Of a stretch of 64,000 bases of DNA, positions 47,522 through 56,539 are shown piece by piece. The translations under genes and the position numbers were made by a program. Under the pieces are notes generated by a model. That model ran no database searches and was not told where the DNA came from. It saw nothing but the letters and a program-made list of their open reading frames with translations. Position 1 is the stretch's first letter, and every line of letters starts with the position of its first letter. This stretch comes from Comamonadaceae bacterium (GTDB taxonomy: Bacteria > Pseudomonadota > Gammaproteobacteria > Burkholderiales > Burkholderiaceae_C), in the NCBI GenBank assembly GCA_947442105.1, contig CANEVH010000005.1, positions 1 through 64,000 on the forward strand. Direction: 5' to 3'.

Positions 47522-48499
47522 ATGAAAACCCTGATTACCGAAATGTTTGGCATCCAGCACCCCATCATCCAAGGGGGCATGCATTACGTGGGCTTTGCCG
47601 AACTAGCCGCCGCCGTGTCCAACGCCGGGGGCCTGGGCATCATCACCGGCCTGACGCAACGCACGCCTGAGGCGCTTGCAGCCGAGATTGCCCGCTGCCG
47701 CACCATGACGGACAAGCCCTTTGGCGTGAACCTGACTTTTTTGCCTGCACTGAGCTCGCCCGACTACCCCGGCTACATCAAGGCCATCATTGAAGGCGGC
47801 GTGAAGGCTGTGGAGACGGCAGGCAACAACCCGCAAAAGTGGCTGCCCGCGCTGCACGAGGCCGGCATCAAGGTGATCCATAAATGCACCTCGGTGCGCC
47901 ACGCGCTGAAGGCCGAGGCCATTGGCTGCGATGCGGTCAGCGTGGACGGCTTTGAGTGCGGCGGCCATCCGGGCGAGGACGACATTCCCAACTTCATCTT
48001 GCTGCCGCGCGCGGCCGAGTCGCTCAAAATTCCGTTTGTGGCATCGGGCGGCATGGCGGACGGGCGCTCGCTGGTGGCGGCGCTGGCGCTGGGCGCCGAG
48101 GGCATCAATATGGGCACGCGCTTCATTGCCACGCAAGAAGCGCCGGTGCATGAAAAGGTGAAGCAAGCCATTGTGGCCGCCAGCGAGCTAGACACCCGGC
48201 TGGTGATGCGCCCCTTGCGCAACACCGAGCGCGTGTTGCGCAACGCCGCAGTGGACCGCCTGCTGGAAAAAGAACGCACCCTGGGCGCAGACCTGAAGTT
48301 TGAGGACATCATCAACGAGGTGGCCGGGGTCTACCCGCGCATCATGATCGAAGGAGACATGGAGGCTGGCGCCTGGTCTTGCGGCATGGTGGCAGGGCTG
48401 ATCCACGACATTCCGACCGTCAAGGAACTTATAGACCGCATCATGCTAGAGGCCGAAGGCATCATTTACCGGCGCCTGGCCGGGTTGGGACACAGCTAA
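47522..48499 (+). CDS. Nitronate monooxygenase (NMO class)
   Basis: 325 aa. FMN-binding TIM barrel: P-I-I-Q-G-G-M near the N-terminus, G-G-L-G-I-I, then V-D-G-F-E-C-G-G-H-P-G with the active His, A-S-G-G-M-A-D-G-R and N-M-G-T-R-F. It is closer to the classical nitronate monooxygenase group than the gene at 6266. It shares a direction with the crotonase-like gene, so the two may act in one degradative route. Confidence 0.9.
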   Translation: MKTLITEMFGIQHPIIQGGMHYVGFAELAAAVSNAGGLGIITGLTQRTPEALAAEIARCRTMTDKPFGVNLTFLPALSSPDYPGYIKAIIEGGVKAVETAGNNPQKWLPALHEAGIKVIHKCTSVRHALKAEAIGCDAVSVDGFECGGHPGEDDIPNFILLPRAAESLKIPFVASGGMADGRSLVAALALGAEGINMGTRFIATQEAPVHEKVKQAIVAASELDTRLVMRPLRNTERVLRNAAVDRLLEKERTLGADLKFEDIINEVAGVYPRIMIEGDMEAGAWSCGMVAGLIHDIPTVKELIDRIMLEAEGIIYRRLAGLGHS

Positions 48500-48538
48500 A
48501 GCGCGGGCGCTGCCCCCGTTGCAGCCTCAGTCTGGGGC

Positions 48539-49447
48539 CTAAACGTGGCCCCAGACCATGAGCGCGTCGCGCCCCTCGGTCACCAAGTCCACCTTGGCGC
48601 CCACGGGCAGCAACACTTTGGTAGCCACGTGGCCAAAGGGCAGGCCGGTGAGCACCGGCACTTTCACCTGGCTGCGCAGCCATTCCACCACGCTGGCGAG
48701 TTTGAATCCCTTGTCGTGCGGCAGCAGTTTGAAGCTGGTGAACTGGCCCAGCACAATGGCTTTTTGCTGCGCCAGCACGCCTACGTGTAGCAATTGGGTG
48801 AGCATGCGCTCCAGGCGATACGGATGCTCGCCCACGTCTTCCAAAAACAAGACGCCGCCCTTGACTTTGGGGAAGTACGGCGTTCCCAAGAGCGACACCA
48901 GCACCGCCAAATTGCCACCCCAAAGCTTGGCGTTGTGAATCTCCAGAGGGCTGTCCGCCTCGGACTTGGGCAAGCGCCAGCCTGCGCCCTCCCCTTGCTC
49001 CAGCAGCAAGTCTTCAAAACAGGCTTGCATGATGTCGTCTGGCCCCTCGAGCGCGCCAAAGTCTTGGATCAGCGCCGGGCCTTGCCAGGTAATGGCGCCG
49101 GTCTGGGCTAGGACCGCCAGCCCCAAAGCGGTGAAGTCGCTCAAACCCACAAACTGCGTGCCCGCCTCTACTGCCTTGGCAATGGCGCCATAGGGCAGCG
49201 CGGGCAAAAGCCGCGTCAAACCATAGCCCCCGCGCGTGACCATGGCCACATCCGCACCGCTGGCCGCCGCCCGGCCAATAGCCGCCAAGCGCGTGGCGTC
49301 GTCCCCGGCAAAGCGCTGGTAGCTGGTGAGCGCATCCGCATCCACCTCCACCTCATGCCCCATGGCGCGCAAGTGCTTGAGCCCGCGCCTAAATGCCGCC
49401 TTGTCCCGCACCGCGCCAGAGGGAGAAAAAATGTAGATGTGGCTCAT
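48539..49447 (-). CDS. ldcA: Muramoyltetrapeptide L,D-carboxypeptidase (S66 family)
   Basis: 302 aa. LdcA removes the last D-Ala from recycled murein tetrapeptides in the cytoplasm. The S66 triad is present: Ser103 in V-G-L-S-D-F-T-A-L, Glu in W-G-G-N...F-L-E-D-V-G-E-H-P-Y-R, and His in L-P-F-G-H-V-A-T-K. The N-terminal F-S-P-S-G and G-G-Y-G-L-T-R-L-L segments are typical. 37 nt downstream of the tadA fusion gene. Confidence 0.92.
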   Translation of the reverse strand: MSHIYIFSPSGAVRDKAAFRRGLKHLRAMGHEVEVDADALTSYQRFAGDDATRLAAIGRAAASGADVAMVTRGGYGLTRLLPALPYGAIAKAVEAGTQFVGLSDFTALGLAVLAQTGAITWQGPALIQDFGALEGPDDIMQACFEDLLLEQGEGAGWRLPKSEADSPLEIHNAKLWGGNLAVLVSLLGTPYFPKVKGGVLFLEDVGEHPYRLERMLTQLLHVGVLAQQKAIVLGQFTSFKLLPHDKGFKLASVVEWLRSQVKVPVLTGLPFGHVATKVLLPVGAKVDLVTEGRDALMVWGHV

Positions 49448-49484
49448 AAATCAGTTAAATGGGGGTCAGATTCCAATTATTGGA

Positions 49485-50867
49485 TCAGTCTTTGGCCTGA
49501 AAAAACTCCAAGGTGCGCTCTGCAATGCGTTCGCCATGCTCCTGCACAAAGTGCCCGGCCTCGGGCAAAAGCATCACCTCGGTGCAGCCGCGAATCTGGG
49601 CTTGCAGTGCGCGCATCACTGGCTCGCCCAGCACCGGGTCTTGCTGGCCGATAGCCATCAGGCTCTGGCCCAACCACTGGGAACTCCAAAACTCTGCGGC
49701 GCGGCGGGACACCGCTGCGCCTGGCGAATCCGCAAACTCGGGCACCATGGGCGGAAACGCCCGCAGCGCCGCGCGGTGGCCCCGGTCTGGAAAGGGCGCG
49801 TTATAGGCCTGCCATTCGGATGCGCTCATCTGCGGGTTGCCCCGGGCAAATAGGCGCCCGACGTCATATTCGGGGCTCTTGGCGCACCAGTCGCGCCAAG
49901 CCAAAAATCCGCTCGACAAAGGCAGCGCACCCGTGGCCAGCGTCGTGTTCATGACCAGCAGGCCCCGATAACGCTGCGGCGCCTCCATCGGCAAGGTCAG
50001 GCCCAAAATGCCGCCCCAGTCTTGCACCACCAGCACCACGTTGCGTAAATCCAGCCGCTCCACCAGTTCCAGCAGCGAATGGCGATGAAAGTCAAAGGTG
50101 TGAAAGCTGTCTTTTTTGGGCTTGTCGCTCTTGCCAAAGCCAATCAAATCCGGCACCACCACCCGGTGGCCTACCTCGGCAAAGGTCGGAATCATCTTGC
50201 GGTACAGGTAGCTCCAGGCCGGGTTGCCGTGCAAACACAGGTAGGTGGTGTGCGCATTTGCTGGCCCCACGTCCAGGTAATGCATGCGCAAACCGGCCAG
50301 TGCGGGCAGGTCGCTCAGGTAATGGGCAGGCCAGGGATAGTCTGGCACTTCGGCAAAACAGGCCTCAGGGGTACGCAAGGCGTCTTCTCGAACCGGGTGC
50401 ATATTCATCCTTTTGGGCTTGAAAAAGTCTTGCAGCACCGCAGCGCACTCGGCGCCCAGCACGCCGCCCTGCACCGCCGTTTGGTGGTTCAAGCCGGTGT
50501 GCTCAAACAAGTTGAGCACCGAGCCGGCTGCGCCTGTGCGGGGGTCGGTGGCGCCAAACACCACGCGCTTAAGCCGCGCATGCAACATGGCGCCGCAGCA
50601 CATGGCGCAGGGCTCTAGGGTGACAAACAGCTCGCAGCCGTCGAGCCGGTAGTTGCCCAAGGCCTGGGCGGCGGCACGCAAAGCGGCAATTTCGGCATGG
50701 GCCGTGGGGTCGTGCTGGCCGATGGGTGCGTTGTGGCCGGTGGCGATCAACTTCCCGTCTTTGACCACGACTGCGCCCACAGGCACCTCGCCGTTCTGCG
50801 CCGCAAGCGCAGCTTGGGCCAGCGCCTGGCGCATCCAGTGCGCATCAGAGGGCGAGTGTTCAGGCAT
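49485..50867 (-). CDS. tadA: TadA tRNA deaminase fused to a DhlA-type haloalkane dehalogenase
   Basis: 460 aa in one uninterrupted frame. Residues 1-152: TadA, which makes inosine at tRNA-Arg position 34; zinc and catalytic residues H57-A-E59 and P-C87-A-M-C90 are intact. Residues 156-460: a haloalkane dehalogenase of the DhlA (HLD-I) type, starting like a separate protein (H-P-V-R-E-D-A-L-R-T-P-E-A-C-F), with L-H-G-N-P-A-W, nucleophile D283 and W284 in V-V-Q-D-W-G-G, acid D410 and base H439 in E-A-G-H-F. An internal ATG (M156, at 50402) follows AAAAGGAT in the coding sequence, so the second enzyme may also be made alone. 15 nt after the PaiB-like gene. Confidence 0.9.
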   Translation of the reverse strand: MPEHSPSDAHWMRQALAQAALAAQNGEVPVGAVVVKDGKLIATGHNAPIGQHDPTAHAEIAALRAAAQALGNYRLDGCELFVTLEPCAMCCGAMLHARLKRVVFGATDPRTGAAGSVLNLFEHTGLNHQTAVQGGVLGAECAAVLQDFFKPKRMNMHPVREDALRTPEACFAEVPDYPWPAHYLSDLPALAGLRMHYLDVGPANAHTTYLCLHGNPAWSYLYRKMIPTFAEVGHRVVVPDLIGFGKSDKPKKDSFHTFDFHRHSLLELVERLDLRNVVLVVQDWGGILGLTLPMEAPQRYRGLLVMNTTLATGALPLSSGFLAWRDWCAKSPEYDVGRLFARGNPQMSASEWQAYNAPFPDRGHRAALRAFPPMVPEFADSPGAAVSRRAAEFWSSQWLGQSLMAIGQQDPVLGEPVMRALQAQIRGCTEVMLLPEAGHFVQEHGERIAERTLEFFQAKD

Positions 50868-50882
50868 CAGCCCGCACCGCGC

Positions 50883-51512
50883 TTATGTGCCCAGACCCAT
50901 CTGGCGCATCCATTGCCCCAGGGCTTTTTCGTCGGGGCTGCCCGCGTCATAAATTTCCAGCATGCGGGCGTGCGCTTCAGGGCGATGCTGGTTGACTTTC
51001 ACTTTGCACTGCATGCTTATGATATTCAAAGAAAAAGCAACAATTCCGTTGAGCATTTTGCCCGTGTAGTCCTCGGGCAGGCCACGCCACTGGTCGGCGT
51101 AGGCGGGCTCGTGGTCCGCGATGAGTTGCTTCAAAAGTGCGTCTTTGGCAGCATGGCCGTCCAGCACCTCCGCCTGCACGGTGCAATGCACGGCCACATA
51201 GTTCCAGGTGGGCACGCGCACCAGGTCGGGATAGACCTTGGGAGACATATAGGCGTGCGGCCCCATAAAGGTAACCACCGCCTGCGGGCGCGCTGCCAAG
51301 TATTTCCAGTGCGCATTGCCGCGCGCGCAGTGTCCGAGCAAGACGTCCGACCCACCGGGGCTGGCACCAGACGCTTCAAGATGCAAAGGCAAATGGGTAA
51401 CAAAGGGCAGACCCGCATCGTCCACAGAAATCAAGCTGGCAAACGGATGCGTGCGCATCACCTGGTGCGCGACGTATACGTTTTTGGGGTCAAATTGCGA
51501 GGGGAGGTACAT
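50883..51512 (-). CDS. PaiB-like FMN-binding protein
   Basis: 209 aa. Opens M-Y-L-P-S-Q-F, as the PaiB/FMN_bind_2 family does (Y-x-P-x-x-F), then H-P-F-A-S-L-I-S, V-T-H-L-P-L, L-L-G-H-C-A-R-G-N-A-H-W-K and P-T-W-N-Y-V-A-V-H. Family members are split-barrel flavoproteins; the B. subtilis protein affects sporulation and protease genes, though a regulatory role here is unproven. First gene of the unit with tadA-dehalogenase and ldcA. Confidence 0.88.
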   Translation of the reverse strand: MYLPSQFDPKNVYVAHQVMRTHPFASLISVDDAGLPFVTHLPLHLEASGASPGGSDVLLGHCARGNAHWKYLAARPQAVVTFMGPHAYMSPKVYPDLVRVPTWNYVAVHCTVQAEVLDGHAAKDALLKQLIADHEPAYADQWRGLPEDYTGKMLNGIVAFSLNIISMQCKVKVNQHRPEAHARMLEIYDAGSPDEKALGQWMRQMGLGT

Positions 51513-51648
51513 GGCGGTACAGCAGAAAGTTGCTCAGATCAAACGCAGGCACATTGCGTTTGGGCGTGTCGCCGCATTATCCCTGCGAGTTCCCTCGTCC
51601 CCATTCCCGCCCCACTTCGCGATGCGTTCGCCCGCCCTGCCTGGTCGC

Positions 51649-53244
51649 TCACTCCTCAGCGGCCAGCGGTATTTTTTTCTCCAGACCCAATTCTTGAATT
51701 TTGCGGGTAATGGTGTTGCGGCCTATGCCCAGCTTGTGCGCGGCTTCGATCCGCCGCCCTTTGGTGTTGGTCAAAGCGGCTTGAATCAGCCGCGCTTCAA
51801 AGCGCCGGCTCAACAGATCCCACACTTCTGCATGCCCCGAACGCAAGAGCATGAGCGCCTCGTCTTCCAGCTCTACCTCCCAGCCCGTGAGCGGTCCGCC
51901 GTTCAAAGGGTCTGGTGCGATTGCAGACTCGCCCAAGCCACTGGGCGTTTGGTGTGCTTGGCTGCTCGCGTCCTCTTCAGGCAAGGCGTAGTCGCTGTGG
52001 GGCTGCAACAAGGCCGCAGACAAAGAACTGGCCACGGGCGCGGGTGGCACCTGCCCCGCATCAACCATTGACGCATTGCGCACCACACCAAACTCCGGTG
52101 GCAGGTCTTTGGGTTCGATCACCTGCGCTGGCGCCATGACGGTGAGCCAATGGCAGATGTTCTCCAACTGGCGCACGTTGCCGGGAAAGGCGAAGTTCTC
52201 TAGCGCCAGCACGGCAGACTCTGCAATCCGCTTGGGCTCTACGCCCAGCTGCTTGGCGCTTTGCTGCAAAAAATGCCTTGTGAGCATGGGAACGTCTTCG
52301 CGGCGTTCGCGCAAAGCAGGCAAGCGCAGGCGAATCACGTTCAAGCGGTGGAACAAGTCCTCGCGGAACGCGCCCTCTTTGACGCGCTGCTCCAGGTCTT
52401 GGTGGGTGGCCGCGATCACGCGCACATTGGTCTTGACGGCGCTGTGGCCGCCCACGCGGTAAAAGTGGCCGTCACTCAGCACGCGCAGCAGCCGGGTTTG
52501 CAGCTCAAACGGCATGTCGCCAATTTCATCCAGAAACAGCGTGCCCTCGTCAGCCTGCTCAAATCGCCCCCGGCGCTGCGCCTGCGCGCCGGTGAAGGCG
52601 CCGCGCTCGTGGCCAAACAGTTCGCTCTCTAGCAGATCTTTCGGTATGGCAGCGGTGTTGATCGCCACAAACGGGCCTTTGGCGCGGGGCGAATGCTTGT
52701 GCAGCGCGCGGGCGACCAGCTCTTTGCCCGAGCCAGATTCGCCGGTAATCATGACGGTGACGTTGCTTTGGCTCAGGCGCCCGATGGCGCGAAACACGTC
52801 TTGCATAGCCGGGGCTTGGCCCAGCATTTCCGGGGTGTCGCTCATGCCCTCTTCGGCCACTTGTTCGCGCTGGCTTTCTTGCACCGCGCGGCGAATGAGT
52901 TCTACCGCCTTGGGCAGGTCAAAGGGCTTGGGCAAATACTCAAAAGCGCCGCCCTGGAAGGCGCTGACCGCACTGTCCAGGTCAGAAAACGCCGTCATGA
53001 TGATCACAGGCAATCCGGGGTGAAGGGCTTTCACCTTTTCCAGCAAATCCAGCCCCGAGCCGCCGGGCATGCGAATGTCGCTCACCAAAATTTGCGGCGC
53101 ATCGTCTTCCGTGGCGTCTTCTAGCGCAGCCAGCACGTCGCGCGGGTTGGAAAAGCTGCGCGTGGGCAGGTGTTCGCGCAGCAAGGCCTTTTCCAGAACA
53201 AACCGGATGGACTGGTCATCGTCTACGATCCAAATCGGCTTCAT
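51649..53244 (-). CDS. ntrC: Nitrogen regulation response regulator NtrC
   Basis: 531 aa, about 60 more than E. coli. Sigma-54 activator. Receiver with D9-D10 and phospho-Asp56 in L-V-S-D-I-R-M-P; AAA+ domain with Walker A G-E-S-G-S-G-K-E and the sigma-54 contact G-A-F-T-G-A; Fis-type HTH at the C-terminus (G-R-R-I-E-A-A-H-K-L-G-I-G-R-N-T-I-T-R-K). A Pro/Ala/Ser-rich linker of about 70 residues before the HTH accounts for the length. It lies 25 nt after ntrB and should drive glnA from the site at 56502-56518. Confidence 0.96.
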   Translation of the reverse strand: MKPIWIVDDDQSIRFVLEKALLREHLPTRSFSNPRDVLAALEDATEDDAPQILVSDIRMPGGSGLDLLEKVKALHPGLPVIIMTAFSDLDSAVSAFQGGAFEYLPKPFDLPKAVELIRRAVQESQREQVAEEGMSDTPEMLGQAPAMQDVFRAIGRLSQSNVTVMITGESGSGKELVARALHKHSPRAKGPFVAINTAAIPKDLLESELFGHERGAFTGAQAQRRGRFEQADEGTLFLDEIGDMPFELQTRLLRVLSDGHFYRVGGHSAVKTNVRVIAATHQDLEQRVKEGAFREDLFHRLNVIRLRLPALRERREDVPMLTRHFLQQSAKQLGVEPKRIAESAVLALENFAFPGNVRQLENICHWLTVMAPAQVIEPKDLPPEFGVVRNASMVDAGQVPPAPVASSLSAALLQPHSDYALPEEDASSQAHQTPSGLGESAIAPDPLNGGPLTGWEVELEDEALMLLRSGHAEVWDLLSRRFEARLIQAALTNTKGRRIEAAHKLGIGRNTITRKIQELGLEKKIPLAAEE

Positions 53245-53269
53245 GGCGGGCTTTCTGATGTATCGGCAA

Positions 53270-54328
53270 CTAAGGGAGCGGAATCAATATCTTGAAATCC
53301 GTATGACCCGGCACGCTATCGACTTCGATCAGGCCGTGGTGTTGCTGCACAAAAGTTTGCGCCAGCGTCAGCCCCAAGCCCGAGCCCCCTTCCCTGCCGG
53401 AGACCAGGGGATAAAAGATACGCTCTTTGATCGAATCTGGCACGCCAGGTCCGTTGTCAATGACATGCAATTCCAGTGCCAGCCGATAGCGCGTTTTGCC
53501 AAAGGTGATTTGTCGCGCCACGCGGGTGCAAAACGTCAGCACCGCATCCCCTTGGCCCATACGCTCTGCCAGGGCTTGGCAGGCGTTGTGCGCGATATTG
53601 AGCACCGTTTGAATGAGCTGCTCCCGGTCGCCGCGAAACTCTGGAATCGAAATATCGTAGTCCCGCACCACACGCAGCCCCTTGGGAAACTCTGCCAGTA
53701 TCAAAGACCGCACCCGCTCGCACACCTCATGGATGTTGACATCGCCCACCATGTGCGGTCGCCGATGCGGCGCGAGCAAGCGGTCCACCAAACTTTGCAA
53801 GCGGTCCGCCTCGCGGATGATGACCTGGGTGTATTCGATGAGTTCGATGGAATCAATCTCCATCTCCAGCAACTGGGCAGCACCTCGAATGCCGCCCAAG
53901 GGGTTCTTGATTTCGTGGGCCAGGTTGCGTATGAGTTCTTTGTTGGCTTGGGCACGCTCGGCCAAACGCTCTTCGCGGTCCTGGCGTGTTTGCTGCTCCA
54001 GCGGCACGAGTTCGACCACAAAATGCTGCCCGTCTTCAGCGTCGGTCACCATCACATGCACGGGCAGCGCGTCCAAGCCGCCGCGACGCAAAAACGCGTC
54101 GTAGCGCATGGCAGCGAACGCGTTTTTGGTAGTGCCCGCGATCGCCTCGCGCAAAGCACTGGGGTCACTAAACACCTCTGCGAGCTGGGAGCCGACGATA
54201 GCTCGGCGTGATATTCCCAGACTGTCTTCGAGGGCCGCGTTGGTAAACACGACCGCCGTGTCGGTTCGCACCACGGCGATCAGGCTTGCCAACAGGTCAA
54301 ACGCATGAAACTTCAATAGGTGCTCCAA
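53270..54328 (-). CDS. ntrB: Nitrogen regulation sensor kinase NtrB
   Basis: 352 aa. Cytoplasmic kinase that phosphorylates NtrC when nitrogen is low and dephosphorylates it with GlnB. A PAS domain (about 10-80), then the H-box N-L-A-H138-E-I-K-N-P-L-G-G-I-R-G-A-A-Q-L-L and ATPase domain with N-I-A-H-N-A-C-Q-A-L (N box) and D-N-G-P-G-V-P and G-G-S-G-L-G-L (G boxes). No transmembrane segment. 8 nt after the small secreted gene. Confidence 0.95.
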   Translation of the reverse strand: MEHLLKFHAFDLLASLIAVVRTDTAVVFTNAALEDSLGISRRAIVGSQLAEVFSDPSALREAIAGTTKNAFAAMRYDAFLRRGGLDALPVHVMVTDAEDGQHFVVELVPLEQQTRQDREERLAERAQANKELIRNLAHEIKNPLGGIRGAAQLLEMEIDSIELIEYTQVIIREADRLQSLVDRLLAPHRRPHMVGDVNIHEVCERVRSLILAEFPKGLRVVRDYDISIPEFRGDREQLIQTVLNIAHNACQALAERMGQGDAVLTFCTRVARQITFGKTRYRLALELHVIDNGPGVPDSIKERIFYPLVSGREGGSGLGLTLAQTFVQQHHGLIEVDSVPGHTDFKILIPLP

Positions 54329-54336
54329 AGTCGGGT

Positions 54337-54789
54337 TCAGCGCGCCGTGCCGCCTGGCATGCGAGAAATTTCTCGGCGAATGCTGGCAATGTCGGCCTCA
54401 CTGCGTTGGATGTTGGCTTTGAGTTCGGCTACGCGATCCAGGTATTTTTGGTAATTGCGTGTCTCTGCGCCCAGCTTTTCTGGTTCGCCGTCGTTGTATT
54501 CTTTGAGCAAATCAGCCCGCCGTGCCTCTGCCCTCTTGAGCTCGCCGTCCAAAATAAAGCGTGCGTCGGCATCTTTTGCACGTTGGTTTGTCGGCCGTAC
54601 GCTCGCTAAAGGGGGTACTTTCACGGCAGGCACTACGGTGACGTTGCCGGTGGTGATCAGAGTGCACTGCGCGATGCGCTCTCGCGGCACGTTGTTGGTG
54701 TACTCATTGCCGCAGCGGTACACCTTGTCTTGCGCCCAACCCGAGTGGCAAAAAACGCACGCCAAAAGCGCCCCAATGAATTTGGTCAT
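54337..54789 (-). CDS. Secreted DUF4124-like protein between glnA and ntrB
   Basis: 150 aa. A signal peptide (1-19, ending G-W-A-Q) is followed by D-K-V-Y-R-C-G-N-E-Y-T-N, the DUF4124-type pattern, with two Cys that may pair. From about 80 it is highly charged and helical, likely a coiled coil (R-A-E-A-R-R-A-D-L-L-K-E...). Function unknown. It heads the ntrB-ntrC unit, and the same position next to glnA is, to my recollection, common in Comamonadaceae. Confidence 0.75.
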   Translation of the reverse strand: MTKFIGALLACVFCHSGWAQDKVYRCGNEYTNNVPRERIAQCTLITTGNVTVVPAVKVPPLASVRPTNQRAKDADARFILDGELKRAEARRADLLKEYNDGEPEKLGAETRNYQKYLDRVAELKANIQRSEADIASIRREISRMPGGTAR

Positions 54790-54811
54790 TTCTTGTGTCC
54801 CTGAAATGGAA

Positions 54812-54831
54812 AAGACGGCCTAGGCCGCCTT
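54812..54831 (-). terminator. Hairpin terminator after glnA
   Basis: AAGACGGC / GCCGCCTT around CTAG forms an 8-bp stem with one G-T wobble; T-rich on both sides (TTTTTT on plus, TCTTTTCC on minus). It lies 78 nt past the glnA stop; a second, T-less hairpin, CCGCAGGT/ACCTGCGG at 54860-54884, comes first. It probably limits read-through into the ntrB unit. Confidence 0.65.
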
Positions 54832-54909
54832 TTTTACTGTTCCTTTAATGCCCATCCTACCGCAGGTACTGGTGGCACCTGCGGCGGTAGAGGGCAAAAA
54901 GTCGACCCA

Positions 54910-56325
54910 TTACAGAGAGTAATACATGTCGAATTCGATGGGGTGGGTGGACATGCGCAAGCGCGTGACCTCGCCCATTTTGAGTTCGATGTAGGCATCA
55001 AGCATGCTGTCGGTGAACACGCCGCCTTTGGTTAGGAAGGCGCGGTCTGCATTAAGGCAGTCCAGCGCCTGGTCCAAGCTGTGGCAAACGGTGGGCACCA
55101 ATGCGTCCTCCTCGGGCGGCAGGTGGTACAGGTCTTTGGTAGCCGCTTCGCCGGGGTGGATTTTGTTTTCCACGCCGTCGAGACCCGCCATCATCAATGC
55201 CGCGAAACCCAGGTAGGGGTTCATCAGTGGATCAGGGAATCGCGCCTCAATGCGGCGACCCTTGGGGTTGGCCACAAAGGGGATGCGGATGGACGCAGAG
55301 CGGTTGCGCGAAGAATAGGCCAGCTTGACCGGTGCCTCATAACCAGGAACCAGGCGCTTGTAGCTGTTGGTGCCGGGGTTGGTGATGGCGTTCAAAGCGC
55401 GTGCGTGCTTGATGATGCCGCCGATGTAGTACAGCGCAAAGTCTGACAAGCCTGCATAGCCGTCGCCAGCGAACAGGTTTTTGCCGTCTTTCCAGATGGA
55501 CTGGTGCACGTGCATGCCAGAGCCGTTGTCGCCGACGATGGGCTTGGGCATGAACGTGGCGGTTTTTCCGTAAGAATGCGCGACGTTTTGCACCACGTAT
55601 TTCAAGATCTGGGTCCAATCTGCGCGCTGCACCAACGTGCTGAACCGGGTACCAATTTCGTTTTGTCCAGCGCCCGCCACCTCGTGGTGGAACACTTCCA
55701 CCGGCACGCCCAAAGACTCAAGGATCAAGGACATTTCGGCGCGCATGTCTTGCGTGCTGTCCACCGGTGGCACGGGAAAGTAGCCGCCCTTGACGGTGGG
55801 GCGATGGCCTTTGTTGCCGCCGTCCATTTCTTTGCCCGAGTTCCAGGGTGCTTCGGCTTCGTCGATCTTGAAGAAGGTGCCCGACATATCGGTATTCCAG
55901 CGCACGTCATCAAAAATGAAGAACTCTGGCTCGGGTCCGAAGTAGGCGGTGTCGCCAATGCCGGAGGCCTTCAGGTAGGCTTCAGCGCGCTTGGCGATCG
56001 AGCGCGGGTCGCGGTCGTAGGCTTTGCCATCGCTGGGCTCGACGACGTCGCAGCTCAAAAACAGGGTGGTTTCTTCGAAGAAGGGGTCGATATTGGCAGT
56101 ATTGGGGTCGGGCATGAGTTGCATGTCCGAAGCTTCGATGCCCTTCCAGCCCGCAATTGACGAGCCGTCAAAGGCATGGCCCGATGTGAATTTGTCTTCG
56201 TCAAAATGAGAAACAGGCACGGTAACGTGCTGCTCTTTACCACGGGTGTCGGTGAAGCGGAAGTCAACAAACTTGACTTCGTTTTCTTTCACCATCTTCA
56301 TCACATCTGCGACGGTCTTGGCCAT
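54910..56325 (-). CDS. glnA: Glutamine synthetase, type I
   Basis: 471 aa from ATG 56325 with AGGAG upstream. It makes glutamine from glutamate and ammonia. Beta-grasp N-domain ([11 protein letters not shown]), then D-G-S-S-I-A-G-W, metal ligands in G-P-E-P-E-F-F-I-F and [13 protein letters not shown] loop [12 protein letters not shown], and Tyr in [10 protein letters not shown], the GlnE adenylylation site of proteobacterial GS. The long upstream frame (to 56523) overlies the promoter and is rejected. Control by sigma-54 and NtrC is visible upstream. Confidence 0.97.
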   Translation of the reverse strand: MAKTVADVMKMVKENEVKFVDFRFTDTRGKEQHVTVPVSHFDEDKFTSGHAFDGSSIAGWKGIEASDMQLMPDPNTANIDPFFEETTLFLSCDVVEPSDGKAYDRDPRSIAKRAEAYLKASGIGDTAYFGPEPEFFIFDDVRWNTDMSGTFFKIDEAEAPWNSGKEMDGGNKGHRPTVKGGYFPVPPVDSTQDMRAEMSLILESLGVPVEVFHHEVAGAGQNEIGTRFSTLVQRADWTQILKYVVQNVAHSYGKTATFMPKPIVGDNGSGMHVHQSIWKDGKNLFAGDGYAGLSDFALYYIGGIIKHARALNAITNPGTNSYKRLVPGYEAPVKLAYSSRNRSASIRIPFVANPKGRRIEARFPDPLMNPYLGFAALMMAGLDGVENKIHPGEAATKDLYHLPPEEDALVPTVCHSLDQALDCLNADRAFLTKGGVFTDSMLDAYIELKMGEVTRLRMSTHPIEFDMYYSL

Positions 56326-56372
56326 CAAATACTCCTGTTGCACGGTTGTAAAAAGTGTTGCTCTGGACGCCA

Positions 56373-56388
56373 TGCAGCTTTTATGCCA
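56373..56388 (-). promoter_or_regulatory. Sigma-54 promoter of glnA
   Basis: On the minus strand TGGCATAAAAGCTGCA carries GG at -25/-24 and GC at -13/-12, the exact sigma-54 spacing; TGGCA and TGCA match the consensus. Predicted start near 56362, giving a leader of about 37 nt before the glnA ATG. Confidence 0.75.
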
Positions 56389-56501
56389 AAACTGCGGGCG
56401 CAACGATTTGCTCGATCCCGGCGTATTTTGCCCTGAGAAGGCGCAATTTCTGGACCCCGACGCGCAAAGATGCAGCAGGCATCTCGGGTACCGTGCACGA
56501 A

Positions 56502-56518
56502 AACACCATTTTGGTGCA
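56502..56518 (-). promoter_or_regulatory. NtrC-binding site upstream of glnA
   Basis: Minus strand TGCACCAAAATGGTGTT matches TGCACC-N5-GGTGCA at the first half fully and 4 of 6 in the second. It lies about 140-156 bp before the predicted start, the usual enhancer distance. A second TGCAC half-site (about 56494) lies beside it. Confidence 0.6.
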
Positions 56519-56539
56519 TTCATAGCTGAGGTGCCGACC

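Noticed and set aside
53069-54211. 380-aa plus-strand frame opposite ntrC and ntrB
   Set aside because: Covers both conserved regulators in antisense; translation looks random.
54860-54884. CCGCAGGT/ACCTGCGG hairpin as the glnA terminator
   Set aside because: A good stem but no T-run after it on the minus strand; the stem at 54812-54831 is the better candidate.
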